Shown: positions 8,596-18,738 of the stretch, one piece after another
Layout: each line of letters begins with the position of its first letter
Numbering within the stretch: the first letter of the stretch is position 1
From: Pseudomonadales bacterium
GTDB taxonomy: Bacteria; Pseudomonadota; Gammaproteobacteria; Pseudomonadales; Pseudohongiellaceae
Length of the DNA: 64,000 nucleotides
Assembly (NCBI GenBank): GCA_022822865.1
Contig: JAJDYJ010000039.1
Location: forward strand, 62,001 to 126,000
Direction of reading: 5' to 3'
Translations under genes and position numbers: made by a program
The notes under the pieces: model-generated
What the model saw: the letters and a program-made list of their open reading frames with translations, nothing else
The model's database searches: none
Told to the model about the DNA's origin: nothing

Positions 8596-10716
8596 TTACG
8601 TTGCACCTCTCGAATGATGGGAGGACAGCAGATAGCGATACAGTCTCATCGCCAGCCGCGTTTCGCGCTCTTCGAGCCATTGCCGGATTTCCCGCCCCAG
8701 CACCATAACGCTGCCTGATTCGTCGGCGACGATCGATGCGGCTTTCGAATCCACGCGATGCAAGGGCAAGACCAGGTCTCCCACGCCACATTGGCACAGG
8801 CGTGCGCCGCCGTCGTCGTATGCCGAGGCGCGACCCTCGATCAGAATCTGCAGTTCGTTCTCTTCCGACGCAAGAAATTTATCTCCGGGCTCGAAATTCC
8901 GCGTTTCCGACCAGGGCGCCAACGCCTCGATCAGTTCCTCGAACAGCGCCCGTCTTTCCAGAAATCGGTCGAGGTCTTCGGCGGTACGGCTCAGGAGCGA
9001 GGCCCTCTTCTCGTCCGCGGCCCCGGAATCGGATTTCCAGGCCTCGATGGCGAAGTCCTCGCATTTCTCCATCGCACGGTCCTCATCGGGTTCGATTTTC
9101 ACTTGTCTGAATGTCTCCGCCGGGACGTTTCTTTTCAGCCCCGACCGCAAGGATTCCGAAGGCGAACTCAAGACGATGCGCACCCCATCGGCGACCGCGG
9201 TCCGCATGAATCTGCCGAGCACGTTGATCGCCGAAAAGTCGAAACCCGAAACGGCTTTCATATCCAGAATCAGACAAACCGGGGGAACAGGGCCTTCCAG
9301 CGACTGCTTCAGATTCGCTACCAGCGGCCAGGCGCTGCCGAAAAACAGGTAACCGCGCAAGCGGTAGCCGTGAATTCTTTCCCCGCTTTCCAGCAGGATG
9401 GCGCGGTCCGGAGGCGGTCTGGCCTTGTTGCTGCGATGATCGCGTCCGCTGAATCGACCGGCGATCGGATCCACGCGGCTCAAGCGCAGGACGAATAACA
9501 CGAGGGCGGCGAGCAATCCGGTAACGACGCCTTCGATCAGCCCGAAGACGACGATGACGACAAAGATCAGCGCAACTATGGCGTATTCCGGGGCGGGCAG
9601 CCGTTGGCGGCTCCGCAGCAATCCCTGATCGATCATCCCGGCGCCGGCGAAAACCAGCATGCCGGCAATCAGCGCGGCGGGAATGAACTCCAGCAGACTG
9701 TCGCCCAGAAACAAGCCTGCCCCGATTACCAGTGCACAGGTGATTCCGGTCAGGCGCGTCGAGGCGCCGAACAGTTTGCTGCGAAACGAGGCGGGAACGA
9801 TCATGCAGACGAAAGCGCCGCCTCCGGCTCCGCTGAACGCGCTGGCGATGCCCGTTGCCCGAAACTCCCGGTCCCAGTCGAGTTCCTCGTTCAGCGCCAT
9901 TTCCAGGCCGGCGAGGCTCATGACCACACAGACCAGGGCGACGAGAACCAGCACCAGCAGATTGGGAATCTGTCCCGGCATCGCGCTCCAGTCCACCAGC
10001 GCGATATCGGCGGGGCCGACAGGCGGCCACAAGGTTCCGTCCGCCGTGCCGGTCATCAGCAGGCCGGCGGCTCTCGCTTCGTCGCCGCTCATGCCCAGGG
10101 CGGCGAAGACGGCGTAACAGCCACTCACCGCAAGCGCCACGCTGATCGGCAGGATCAGGGGATTGCGCCAGCGCCGCATGGCCAGATACAGGGCAAGCCC
10201 ATACAGGGCTCCGGGCGCCCAGATCCACACCTCCGATTCGATTGCGCCCAGCAACACGGCGCCGCCGATCCCGGCAACGAAGCCGCTGGCCACGGGATAC
10301 GGTATGAAGCGAACCAGGTTGGCCAGACGCAGGTTTCCGATCAATGAGCAAAGCGCGGCGGAGAAGATTACCCCGATTACAAGAGCCGCCACGGTGGTGA
10401 CGAACAGCGAGCGGCCCTCGGCATCGATCGTGGACCCGATGTCCGCCATCACGATCACGAGCGCGGGCGACAGCCCCGCTATCGCCCCGCGAAAGCCGCC
10501 GGTCAGCGCCAGGACCAGGCATCCCGCAAAGGCGCCGAAGAGTATCAGCCCGATTCTCTGGGAGGACCATGGCTGCAAGGGACCCGAAAAGATGAAACTC
10601 GCGAAGGCGATATGGCTCACCAGCAGGCCCAGTCCCGAGGTGGACCCCGCCGATAGTGCCGGAATCAGTCTGGAAGTCTCGAAATCCCGAACGGTCTCGC
10701 TGAGGGAATATCGCAA
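8596..10716 (-). CDS. SulP-family anion transporter with STAS and cyclic-nucleotide-binding-like domains
   Basis: This is a 706-residue inner-membrane carrier of the SulP (SLC26) family, which moves sulfate, bicarbonate or other anions. The first 410 or so residues hold the transmembrane core (FIPYPVASGFVAGIGG is typical). A STAS domain follows around 450-560 (LILDMKAVSGFDFSAINVL), then a C-terminal domain resembling cyclic-nucleotide-binding folds (about 600-695, FEPGDKFLASEENELQIL). The TTG start lies only one base after the stop of the upstream PP2C gene, so the two are co-translated. Pairing with a phosphatase suggests control of the STAS domain by phosphorylation. The transported ion cannot be read from the sequence. 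Confidence 0.85.
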   Translation of the reverse strand: MRYSLSETVRDFETSRLIPALSAGSTSGLGLLVSHIAFASFIFSGPLQPWSSQRIGLILFGAFAGCLVLALTGGFRGAIAGLSPALVIVMADIGSTIDAEGRSLFVTTVAALVIGVIFSAALCSLIGNLRLANLVRFIPYPVASGFVAGIGGAVLLGAIESEVWIWAPGALYGLALYLAMRRWRNPLILPISVALAVSGCYAVFAALGMSGDEARAAGLLMTGTADGTLWPPVGPADIALVDWSAMPGQIPNLLVLVLVALVCVVMSLAGLEMALNEELDWDREFRATGIASAFSGAGGGAFVCMIVPASFRSKLFGASTRLTGITCALVIGAGLFLGDSLLEFIPAALIAGMLVFAGAGMIDQGLLRSRQRLPAPEYAIVALIFVVIVVFGLIEGVVTGLLAALVLFVLRLSRVDPIAGRFSGRDHRSNKARPPPDRAILLESGERIHGYRLRGYLFFGSAWPLVANLKQSLEGPVPPVCLILDMKAVSGFDFSAINVLGRFMRTAVADGVRIVLSSPSESLRSGLKRNVPAETFRQVKIEPDEDRAMEKCEDFAIEAWKSDSGAADEKRASLLSRTAEDLDRFLERRALFEELIEALAPWSETRNFEPGDKFLASEENELQILIEGRASAYDDGGARLCQCGVGDLVLPLHRVDSKAASIVADESGSVMVLGREIRQWLEERETRLAMRLYRYLLSSHHSRGAT

Positions 10717-10717
10717 T

Positions 10718-11467
10718 TTATTCTATCCGCATCAGGATGACGGATATGTTGTCCTTTCCGCCGTTGCGGTTGGCGCTGTCTACCAGTTTCGCGATACAGC
10801 GATCGATATCTTCGTGGTTGTAATTGAGGATGTCCTTTATCTCCCATTCGGCGACCATGTTGTAGAGCCCGTCGGAACACATCAGCAGCAAATCGCCGCC
10901 TTGCAATTCGTGTTCGAGGCGATCGATTTCGACCGCGTCGTGTATGCCCAGCGCTCGAGTGAGAATATGGTCGATATTGGTCAGCGAGAAGTTGTTATCC
11001 GGCATCGCGCCCTTGGCAAGCAGGTCGTTGATCAGTGTGTGGTCGTGCGACAACTGCTCCAGTTCCCGGTTGCGCAGCAGATACAGGCGCGAATCTCCCA
11101 CGCATCCCGCCAGCATGCGCCGGCCGTCGATCCGGGCCGCGATCAGCGTCGTGCTCATGCCGTTATGGCACTTGTTCGCGTTGGCGGCGTGGAAAATCCT
11201 GAGATTGGCCGCGTCAATCGCGCGCAGCAATTCGTCGAACGAATTGCCGGTTTCGGCATTGAGCGGCCGGTCCGGACGCAATTCGGTCAATATCGATGTG
11301 ACCGCCATGCACGACGCGACCTCGCCGGAAGCGCGGCCGCCAAGTCCGTCGGCGAGCACCGCCAGCGCGGCGCCTTCGTCAAAGCCGATGAAATCCTCGT
11401 TGTGCTCGCGCAGCATGCCGGTATCGGTCTTGCCGGCGATATGCAGCTTGAATTTCTTTCCCGTCAT
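10718..11467 (-). CDS. PP2C-family serine/threonine protein phosphatase
   Basis: This 249-residue soluble phosphatase removes phosphate from Ser/Thr residues of protein partners. All metal-site motifs of bacterial PP2C are visible: REHNED near the N-terminus, LADGLGGRASGE, CVGDSRLYL, MCSDGLYNM and the closing KDNISVILMRIE. I chose the ATG at 11467 because homology begins right after it (MTGKKFKLHIAGKTDTG). An earlier in-frame start at 11530 would add 21 residues that look unrelated. It is the first gene of a two-gene operon with the SulP transporter, the best candidate for its substrate. No kinase gene is nearby. Confidence 0.9.
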   Translation of the reverse strand: MTGKKFKLHIAGKTDTGMLREHNEDFIGFDEGAALAVLADGLGGRASGEVASCMAVTSILTELRPDRPLNAETGNSFDELLRAIDAANLRIFHAANANKCHNGMSTTLIAARIDGRRMLAGCVGDSRLYLLRNRELEQLSHDHTLINDLLAKGAMPDNNFSLTNIDHILTRALGIHDAVEIDRLEHELQGGDLLLMCSDGLYNMVAEWEIKDILNYNHEDIDRCIAKLVDSANRNGGKDNISVILMRIE

Positions 11468-11717
11468 GAACAGGCCCCGATGTTTTCTATACAGTCCTGG
11501 TTTGCGTCCCTCGATTCCTCCGCTTGGCACCTTCTCGGCCTGACCGGAGGACGCCGCCGGGGCGCGGCTGCATCAAAGTCTAGCGCAAGCCGCCGTCTTT
11601 GTGGATATGAAATTTTCGTCGAATCGTATCGAATGGGGAAGGACAAAATATGATAATCTTCGCGGGTTTTGGAGAACGGCTTTATCCCTTGCCGGTTCCC
11701 GAAGGAAATTTCAGACG

Positions 11718-12860
11718 ATGAAAGTGCCGAACTTCCTGGCCGTCGTGCTGCTGGTAGTCGTTATCTTCTACCTGCTGATTGTCGGCGAATTCCTGCTGCT
11801 GCCGCTGGTGATCGCGATCGCCCTCTGGTACCTGATCAATACCCTGGCCGCAACGCTGGGACGACTTTCCATCGGGCGTTTTTCGATTCCCGGGCCGATA
11901 TGCCTGAGCTTGTCGATCCTGACATTTCTCGCGGCAATCTGGGCCGTGGTCAATTTTCTCAGTTCGTCGTTCGGCGGCGTCATGGAGATGGCGCCGGTAT
12001 ACCAGGAAAACCTGATTCGCCGGCTGGAATCGCTGTCGATTCCTTTCCTGGACGTCGGCGATTTCCAGGGCGAGAACTTCGGCCAGTTGATCGTCGACCA
12101 GATCGATCTGCCGAGTTACGCAGCCTCGCTGGCCGGGTCGGCGGCCGGAGTCCTGGCAAGCAGCAGCCTGATCCTGATCTACGTCGGTTTCCTGTTCTTC
12201 GAGCAGGGCCAGTTCAGGAACAAGATCGCTGCGCTGGTATCCGATCCCGGGAAGGAGAAGGAAGTAAGCGGGATTATCGACCGCATCCGCGACGACATCC
12301 AGAAATACATCACCATCAAGATGTTCACGAGTACGCTCACCGGCCTGCTCAGTTACGGACTCATGTTGCTGATGGGCGTGGATTTCGCCGGCGTCTGGGG
12401 ACTGCTGATCTTCCTGCTCAACTTCATCCCGACCGTCGGCTCCATCATCGCCACCATGTTTCCCGCGATGATCGCACTGGCCCAGTCCGACGGTTATTTT
12501 CTGTTCTTCATGGTGCTGGGCGGCATCGGCGCCTTGCAGATGATGATCGGCAATGTTATCGAGCCGCGGCTGATGGGCAGTTCGTTCAATCTGAGCCCGA
12601 TCGTCATTCTTCTGAACCTGGCGCTGTGGGGCACGATCTGGGGAATACCCGGCGCGTTTCTCTGCGTTCCGTTCCTGATCATCTTCACCATCGTCATGAG
12701 TCATTTCCCGAGGACTCGGCCCATCGCCATCATCCTTTCCAGTGACGGCGACCTGCGCGTACCACTCGAAGAGGCGCTGGAAACGTTTTCCTTCACCGGC
12801 GGAGACGGCAATGCGCCGATGCTCGGTTCGGACGACGAGCGCGACAAGAACGGCGATTGA
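11718..12860 (+). CDS. AI-2E-family (YdiK/PerM-like) membrane permease
   Basis: This 380-residue integral membrane protein has the layout of the AI-2 exporter/PerM family: three N-terminal helices, a soluble middle segment (about 115-190) and a C-terminal helix block containing [12 protein letters not shown] and the family signature [14 protein letters not shown]. The cargo is unknown; known members range from autoinducer export to Na+/H+ antiport. The ATG at 11718 fits the hydrophobic start ([14 protein letters not shown]); longer readings upstream are less convincing. It is divergent from the PP2C gene and lies 20 bases before alaS on the same strand. Confidence 0.85.
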   Translation: MKVPNFLAVVLLVVVIFYLLIVGEFLLLPLVIAIALWYLINTLAATLGRLSIGRFSIPGPICLSLSILTFLAAIWAVVNFLSSSFGGVMEMAPVYQENLIRRLESLSIPFLDVGDFQGENFGQLIVDQIDLPSYAASLAGSAAGVLASSSLILIYVGFLFFEQGQFRNKIAALVSDPGKEKEVSGIIDRIRDDIQKYITIKMFTSTLTGLLSYGLMLLMGVDFAGVWGLLIFLLNFIPTVGSIIATMFPAMIALAQSDGYFLFFMVLGGIGALQMMIGNVIEPRLMGSSFNLSPIVILLNLALWGTIWGIPGAFLCVPFLIIFTIVMSHFPRTRPIAIILSSDGDLRVPLEEALETFSFTGGDGNAPMLGSDDERDKNGD

Positions 12861-12880
12861 CGCCGTACCGGCCCGCCACG

Positions 12881-15493
12881 ATGAACAGCGCCGACATACG
12901 CAAGAGTTTCCTTGACTATTTCGCCGGTCATGGCCACAAGGTATTGCCGAGCAGTCCGCTCGTGCCCGGCAACGACCCGACCCTGCTTTTCACCAATTCC
13001 GGCATGGTCCAGTTCAAGGATGTCTTCCTTGGCCGGGAAGCGCGGCCCTACAAGCGCGCGGTGACTTCCCAGCGCTGCCTGCGCGCGGGCGGCAAGCACA
13101 ACGATCTGGAAAACGTCGGCTATACCGCGCGCCATCACACTTTCTTCGAAATGCTCGGCAATTTCTCCTTCGGCGACTATTTCAAGCGCGAGGCGATTCA
13201 TTACGCCTGGGAGTTTCTTACCGTAAATCTCGGTCTGCCGCCGGAGAAACTCTGGGTGACGGTGTTTCGCGACGACGACGAGGCGGCGGATATCTGGCTG
13301 AACGAAATCAAGGTGCCCCCGGAACGTTTTTCGCGCATGGGCGAGAAGGACAATTTCTGGGCCATGGGCGATACCGGCCCTTGCGGCCCCTGTTCCGAAG
13401 TCTTTTACGATCACGGTCCGGAAGTCGCCGGCGGACCGCCCGGTTCGCCCGACGAAGACGGCGACCGCTATATCGAGATCTGGAACCTGGTATTCATGCA
13501 ATTCGAGCGCAAGGATGACGGTTCGCTCGAACCCTTGCCGCGGCCGTCGGTCGACACCGGCGCCGGGCTCGAGCGCATTGCCGCGGTTATGCAGCATGTG
13601 CACAGCAACTACCGGATCGACCTGTTTCAGTCCCTGCTCAAGGACATTCGGGACATTACCGGCGCCGGCGACCTGGAAGACCCTTCCATGCGCGTGATCG
13701 CGGATCACATCCGCTCCTGCGCCTTCCTGGTCGCCGACGGCGTACTGCCTTCCAACGAAGGCCGCGGCTATGTGTTGCGCCGCATCGTTCGCCGTGCGAT
13801 TCGCCATGGCCACCGGCTCGGCGTCAAGGACCTTTTCTTCCACAAGCTCGTGCAATCGCTGGCCAATGTAATGGGCGAGGCGTATCCCGAACTCGTCGAA
13901 CAGCGGTCGCGCATCGAGAACGTACTGCTCGAAGAAGAACGGCAGTTTGCGCGCACACTGGAAAACGGCATGGCCATTCTGGAAAAGGCCATCGCCGAAC
14001 TCGACGGCAAGGTAATTTCCGGCGAGACCGTGTTCCGCCTGTACGACACATACGGCTTCCCGATCGACCTGACTGCCGACGTCGCCAGGGAACATGGCCT
14101 GACGATCGATTCCGAAGGATTCGAGCGAGCGATGGCGGCCCAGCGCGAACAGGCCCGGGCCGCGAGCAATTTCAGCGCCAGCGAACTCGTCGATATCGAC
14201 GCGGACCAGGCAACCGAATTCATCGGCTACGAGCATCTGTCGGGCGCCGCCACGGTGATCGGCATGTTCTCGGTGGAGGACCGCCAGCCGCTCGATGCGT
14301 TGAGCGACGGCCGGGAAGTGCGCCTGTTGCTCGACACCAGCCCGTTCTATGGCGAATCCGGCGGCCAGGTGGGGGATACCGGCATACTGGAAAACGGCGA
14401 AATGCGTTTTCTCGTCACTGATACGCAAAAACAGGGCGAGGCGCTCGTGCATATCGGCAAACTGCAGCAGGGCGCGTTGCGCACCGGCGACCGGCTCGAG
14501 GCGCGCGTCGCCGCGGAAGAACGCGGCGCCATCACCTTGAACCATTCCGCGACCCATCTCATGAACGCGGCGTTACGCAATATTCTCGGCGCCCACGTTA
14601 CCCAGCAGGGTTCGCTCGTGGACAAGGACCGGCTGCGATTCGATTTCTCTCATTCGGCGCCGGTGGGCCCGGAACAGATCAGGGAAATCGAGCAGCAGGT
14701 GAACAGCGAAATCCTGCGCAATTCCGCCGTCAGCAAGGAAATCATGCCGATCGGAGAAGCCCGCAAGCGCGGCGCACTCGCCATGTTCGGCGAAAAATAC
14801 GGCGACGAGGTGCGCGTGGTGAGCATGGGGGGCGAATATTCGGTGGAATTCTGCGGCGGCTGCCATGTCGAGCGCACCGGCGACATCGGCCTCTTCAGGA
14901 TCACCTCGGAATCCGGTATCTCCGCCGGTGTGCGCCGGATCGAAGCGGTTACCGGCGGGCGGGCGCTCGAACTCGTGCATCACGAAGAACAGACCTTGCG
15001 CGACGCCTGCCGCGTCGTGAAATCGAGCCCCGACGAACTCGTCGAGCGGGTGAGCCAGTTGACCAAAGCCAACCGGGCGCTGGAAAAACAGATCGAACAA
15101 CTCAAGGCAAGACTGGCGACCGGCGCCGGTGGCGACCTCGCCGATCAGGCGCGCGATGTGGCGGGGATCAAGGTACTGGCCACGCAGGTTGACGGGCTCG
15201 ACGCGAAGGCCATGCGCGACGCCGTGGACAAGCTCAAGAATCGGCTCGACAGATGCGTCATTGTGCTCGCCAGTAGTGAAGGCGGGAAGGTCGGTCTGGT
15301 CGCCGGAGTTAGCAAAGATCTCACTGACAAGGTGAATGCGGGAGAGTTGGCGAACTATGTTGCCGGAAAACTTGGCGGCAGAGGCGGTGGCCGTCCCGAC
15401 ATGGCCATGGCCGGCGGCCGCGATACCGGCAATCTCCCCGCCGTACTCGAAAGCGTGGGCCCTTGGGTCGTGGCAAAATTGATGCCCGTGTAG
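12881..15493 (+). CDS. alaS: Alanine--tRNA ligase
   Basis: AlaS charges tRNA-Ala and edits Ser/Gly misacylation. The 870 residues (E. coli: 876) contain the class II catalytic core ([31 protein letters not shown]), the tRNA-recognition domain, the editing domain with the zinc ligands HSATH and CGGCH, and the C-terminal C-Ala region with [12 protein letters not shown]. The ATG at 12881 gives the canonical N-terminus [14 protein letters not shown]. An in-frame ATG 24 bases earlier would add eight unrelated residues overlapping the previous gene. It is followed 4 bases later by lysC, the usual gammaproteobacterial order. Confidence 0.97.
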   Translation: MNSADIRKSFLDYFAGHGHKVLPSSPLVPGNDPTLLFTNSGMVQFKDVFLGREARPYKRAVTSQRCLRAGGKHNDLENVGYTARHHTFFEMLGNFSFGDYFKREAIHYAWEFLTVNLGLPPEKLWVTVFRDDDEAADIWLNEIKVPPERFSRMGEKDNFWAMGDTGPCGPCSEVFYDHGPEVAGGPPGSPDEDGDRYIEIWNLVFMQFERKDDGSLEPLPRPSVDTGAGLERIAAVMQHVHSNYRIDLFQSLLKDIRDITGAGDLEDPSMRVIADHIRSCAFLVADGVLPSNEGRGYVLRRIVRRAIRHGHRLGVKDLFFHKLVQSLANVMGEAYPELVEQRSRIENVLLEEERQFARTLENGMAILEKAIAELDGKVISGETVFRLYDTYGFPIDLTADVAREHGLTIDSEGFERAMAAQREQARAASNFSASELVDIDADQATEFIGYEHLSGAATVIGMFSVEDRQPLDALSDGREVRLLLDTSPFYGESGGQVGDTGILENGEMRFLVTDTQKQGEALVHIGKLQQGALRTGDRLEARVAAEERGAITLNHSATHLMNAALRNILGAHVTQQGSLVDKDRLRFDFSHSAPVGPEQIREIEQQVNSEILRNSAVSKEIMPIGEARKRGALAMFGEKYGDEVRVVSMGGEYSVEFCGGCHVERTGDIGLFRITSESGISAGVRRIEAVTGGRALELVHHEEQTLRDACRVVKSSPDELVERVSQLTKANRALEKQIEQLKARLATGAGGDLADQARDVAGIKVLATQVDGLDAKAMRDAVDKLKNRLDRCVIVLASSEGGKVGLVAGVSKDLTDKVNAGELANYVAGKLGGRGGGRPDMAMAGGRDTGNLPAVLESVGPWVVAKLMPV

Positions 15494-15497
15494 GCTG

Positions 15498-16727
15498 ATG
15501 TCCCTCTTTGTCCAGAAATTCGGCGGCACCTCGGTCGCCTCGGTCGGTCATATCGAGGCGGTGGCCGACAAGGTCGCGCGCTTCCGTGACGCGGGCCACG
15601 ACGTCGTGGTCGTACTGTCGGCCATGGCCGGCGAAACCAATCGGCTCGTGGCGCTCGCCCACGAAGTCATGGAACAGCCGACGCCGAGGGAGATGGACGT
15701 ATTGTTGTCCACCGGCGAGCAGGTCACCATATCCCTGCTCTGCATGGCGCTCGAACGCCGCGGTTACGGCGCGCGCTCGTTCACCGGCGGCCAGGTCCGC
15801 ATCCTGACCGACGAAAGTCACACGAAGGCGCGAATCAGGGAAGTCGACAGCACCAGACTTCATGCGCAACTCGAACAGGGCAATGTGGTGGTTGTCGCCG
15901 GATTCCAGGGAATTACCGAAAACGGCTGTATTACCACCTTGGGCCGCGGCGGCTCGGACACCACGGCGGTCGCATTGGCCGCGGCGCTGGAAGCCGACGA
16001 ATGCCAGATCTACACCGACGTCAAGGGCGTTTACACCACCGACCCGCGCATGGTCGACGGCGCTCGTCTGCTGCGTCATATCACCTTCGAGGAAATGCTC
16101 GAGCTCGCCAGTCTCGGCGCCAGGGTGCTGCAAATCCGGGCTGTCGAGTTCGCCGGCAAATACAAGGTTCCCCTGCGGGTGCTGTCGACATTCGAAGAAG
16201 GCCCCGGAACCCTCATCACGCTGGAGGAAGAAGAAATGGAAACACCCGCCATCGCCGGCGTCGCCTTTGAGCGCGACGAAGCCAAATTGACCGTGAAAGG
16301 CGTGCCCGACGTTCCCGGCGTTGCCTACAAGGTCATCGGTCCGGTCAGCGAACAGGGCATAGAGGTCGACGTGATCGTGCAGAACGCGGCCGCGGACGGC
16401 AGCAACGACATCACTTTCACCGTCAAGCGCGGCGACGCCGAGCGCACCCGGGAGATACTTGAGCAAGTCATACCCTCGGTGCCGGCCCAGTCGGTGGAAC
16501 TCGATACGAAAATCGCCAAGGTCTCCCTGGTCGGCGTCGGTATGCGTTCCCACGCGGGCATCGCAAGCCGGATGTTCAAGGCGCTGGCCGGGGAAAACAT
16601 CAATATCCAGATCATCACCACATCCGAAATCAAGATTTCCGTCGTGATCGAAGAGAAGTATCTGGAGCTGGCGGTGCGGGCGCTACATGGCGCTTTCGAA
16701 CTCGAACAGCATGAAAACGGACAGTGA
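15498..16727 (+). CDS. lysC: Aspartate kinase
   Basis: Aspartokinase phosphorylates aspartate, the first step toward lysine, threonine and methionine, and so feeds the hom-thrC genes at the window start. The 409-residue protein starts with the signature LFVQKFGGTSVASV. It has the kinase-site stretch TLGRGGSDTTAVALAAAL and two C-terminal ACT domains (from about residue 265, with GVGMRSHAGIASRMF) for allosteric control. It follows alaS by 4 bases and precedes csrA, as in Pseudomonas. Confidence 0.97.
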   Translation: MSLFVQKFGGTSVASVGHIEAVADKVARFRDAGHDVVVVLSAMAGETNRLVALAHEVMEQPTPREMDVLLSTGEQVTISLLCMALERRGYGARSFTGGQVRILTDESHTKARIREVDSTRLHAQLEQGNVVVVAGFQGITENGCITTLGRGGSDTTAVALAAALEADECQIYTDVKGVYTTDPRMVDGARLLRHITFEEMLELASLGARVLQIRAVEFAGKYKVPLRVLSTFEEGPGTLITLEEEEMETPAIAGVAFERDEAKLTVKGVPDVPGVAYKVIGPVSEQGIEVDVIVQNAAADGSNDITFTVKRGDAERTREILEQVIPSVPAQSVELDTKIAKVSLVGVGMRSHAGIASRMFKALAGENINIQIITTSEIKISVVIEEKYLELAVRALHGAFELEQHENGQ

Positions 16728-16763
16728 GGAACGCGGTCCGTCAAGAAAAATTACCAAATCAAT

Positions 16764-16793
16764 TTGCAAACTGTGAATTTAGACGGATACTAT
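16764..16793 (+). promoter_or_regulatory. Probable sigma-70 promoter of csrA
   Basis: TTGCAA at 16764-16769 could be a -35 box and TACTAT at 16788-16793 a -10 box, 18 bases apart, in the A/T-rich gap after lysC. An overlapping TATAAG at 16791 is an alternative -10. Either gives a leader of about 65 bases before csrA, which is preceded by the ribosome site AGGAG. Judged by eye only. Confidence 0.4.
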
Positions 16794-16861
16794 AAGCGCT
16801 CAACCGGTACAAGCGCCAAAAACGAAGGAATTGCGATGGAACGCCAACCAGGAGAAGCGCA

Positions 16862-17059
16862 ATGCTGATATTGACACGCCGGATCGGCGAGACACTGATG
16901 GTGGGGGACGAGGTAACTGTTACCGTGCTGGGCGTCAAAGGCAACCAGGTGCGGATAGGGGTCAACGCGCCCAAGCACATCGCTGTTCACCGTGAGGAGA
17001 TATATCAGCGAATTCAGCGAGAAAAGGACAGTCAGGCCCAACCCCCCGAAGACGACTGA
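16862..17059 (+). CDS. csrA: Carbon storage regulator CsrA/RsmA
   Basis: CsrA is a small dimeric RNA-binding protein that binds GGA motifs in mRNA leaders and controls translation of metabolism, motility and biofilm genes. The 65-residue protein has the near-invariant N-terminus [24 protein letters not shown], the RNA-contact motif [10 protein letters not shown] and a variable acidic tail. The start is preceded by AGGAG. Its place right after lysC is the common one in gammaproteobacteria. Confidence 0.98.
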   Translation: MLILTRRIGETLMVGDEVTVTVLGVKGNQVRIGVNAPKHIAVHREEIYQRIQREKDSQAQPPEDD

Positions 17060-17221
17060 ATTTTTTGCATCGTCTGCATCGTCGTGATTCCTCGACGCCT
17101 TTCACTTCGATTTGAGCGAGGAGTCCTGTCCGCCTCTGTGAAAGTTTGACTCCGATCCGACCGACTTTCCGCGCCATACAATAAGCTTGCAAATCTGGAT
17201 TAATTGTCCATAATTGCAAGG

Positions 17222-18394
17222 ATGATTGTGCGCCGATTGCAAACGAGATTGCGTTATCTGCTGGAAGATTTTCCGGCCGTCGCCTTGCTGGGCCCGCGCC
17301 AGGTGGGGAAAACAACACTTGCAATGCAGATTGCCGAAGGTCTGGATTCCGTTTATCTCGATCTCGAATCGCCTTCGCAGCGGGAAAAGCTGTCCGATCC
17401 GGAACTGTATCTTGCGGACCACAAGAGAAAGTTGGTAATTCTCGATGAGGTGCACAGGGTTCCGAATCTTTTCAACAGCTTGCGCGGGATAATCGATCAG
17501 GGCCGACGCGAGGGACGAAGAGCGGGCGGGTTTCTGTTGCTGGGCTCGGCCTCCATGGATCTGCTGCGGCAGACTGGGGAGTCGCTGGCGGGAAGAATCG
17601 CGTATCTCGAACTCAAGCCCCTGGACATACTTGAGACAGATGCCGGCGCGCAAGACCGATTGTGGGTGCGCGGAGGCTTCCCGGAAAGCTATCTGGCCAA
17701 AAACGACATGCGCAGTTTCGACTGGCGCGAAAACTTCATTCGAACATATCTCGAACGAGACGTTCCTCAGCTAGGCCCCCGCGTTCCCGCCGAAACACTG
17801 CGGCGGTTCTGGGTGATGCTGGCGCACAATCAGGGAAGCCCGTTAAACGCCGCGGCGCTCGCGCGGGCGCTAGGCGTGGACGGCAAGACGGTAGCGAAAT
17901 ACCTCGATCTGATGGTCGACTTGCTGCTCGTCAGGCGCTTGCAGCCCTGGCATGCGAATGTCGGCAAGCGTCTGCGCAAGTCTCCCAAGGTTTACGTTCG
18001 CGACAGCGGGATTCTTCACACCTTGCTGAACCTTGCCACAAAAGAAGATGTTCTCGGACATCCGGTCTCCGGATTTGGCTGGGAAGGGTTTGTAATCGAA
18101 AATCTGCTCTCGGTGGCGCCGGAGCGGAGCGAGGCGAGCTTCTATCGTTCCAGCGGCGGGGCGGAAATCGATCTTGTGCTGACCCTGCCCGGCCGCGAGC
18201 CCTGGGCGATCGAAACAAAACGCCGATTGGCTCCGAAACCCGCCAGGGGATTTTACAGTGCCTGCGAAGTCGTCAATCCCGAGGCGCGATTCGTGGTCTA
18301 CCCCGGTTCCGAAAGATTTCCGGTTACCCGCGGCGTCGAAGCTATTGGCTTGAAAGAATTGACTGAACTGATTGGCTTGCAGAACCGGAACTGA
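17222..18394 (+). CDS. ATP-binding protein of the AAA/DUF4143 family
   Basis: This is a 390-residue ATPase of the widespread AAA_14/DUF4143 family; the cellular role of the family is not established. Walker A is GPRQVGKTT near residue 29, Walker B is LVILDEVHR near 73, and the C-terminal half is the DUF4143 region with a nuclease-like EIDLVL...WAIETK stretch (residues about 310-335), similar to PD-(D/E)XK folds. I chose ATG 17222; TTG 17204 is also in frame. It is followed 69 bases later by a lone antitoxin-like gene. The family is patchy in genomes and suggests past transfer, but no mobile-element sequence flanks it. Confidence 0.8.
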   Translation: MIVRRLQTRLRYLLEDFPAVALLGPRQVGKTTLAMQIAEGLDSVYLDLESPSQREKLSDPELYLADHKRKLVILDEVHRVPNLFNSLRGIIDQGRREGRRAGGFLLLGSASMDLLRQTGESLAGRIAYLELKPLDILETDAGAQDRLWVRGGFPESYLAKNDMRSFDWRENFIRTYLERDVPQLGPRVPAETLRRFWVMLAHNQGSPLNAAALARALGVDGKTVAKYLDLMVDLLLVRRLQPWHANVGKRLRKSPKVYVRDSGILHTLLNLATKEDVLGHPVSGFGWEGFVIENLLSVAPERSEASFYRSSGGAEIDLVLTLPGREPWAIETKRRLAPKPARGFYSACEVVNPEARFVVYPGSERFPVTRGVEAIGLKELTELIGLQNRN

Positions 18395-18463
18395 ACTCCG
18401 GAAATGCGGGGAAGCGGAGATTGCTTGAGAATCTGGGGCCAGGAACAATCCAGGAGGCGTTGA

Positions 18464-18706
18464 ATGAAGGCTAAAGATTTCGACCGAAAGTTTGATTCCG
18501 GCAAGGAGGATATCGTTTCGGACCTGAATACGGCCTCGCTTTCGAGGCCAAATCAGGAACTCAAACGAGTCAACGTAGATTTGCCGTTATGGATGGTCGA
18601 ATCGCTGGACCGGGAAGCGAGCAGGGTCGGTGTGACGCGGCAATCGATTATCAAGATGTGGCTCGCGGAGAAGCTGGAGTCCGCCAAAGACACCGCACGG
18701 CCATAG
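18464..18706 (+). CDS. BrnA/CopG-type antitoxin without visible partner
   Basis: This 80-residue protein has an N-terminal acidic KFDSGKEDIVSDL segment and a C-terminal ribbon-helix-helix domain (KRVNVDLPLWMVESLDREASRVGVTRQSIIKMWL). This is the form of antitoxins usually paired with BrnT-like toxins, and such proteins repress their own operon. Here the upstream neighbour is the DUF4143 ATPase and the downstream gene is on the other strand, so no BrnT-like toxin is present. A strong AGGAGG ribosome site precedes the start. It may be a remnant, an anti-addiction factor, or work with the ATPase. Confidence 0.75.
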   Translation: MKAKDFDRKFDSGKEDIVSDLNTASLSRPNQELKRVNVDLPLWMVESLDREASRVGVTRQSIIKMWLAEKLESAKDTARP

Positions 18707-18738
18707 CGGTCGCGCAAAGTTCGTCAACCTGTAGAAGT

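Noticed and set aside
12701-14557. Long minus-strand reading frame opposite alaS
   Set aside because: AlaS is certain, and the opposite frame has no recognisable motif.
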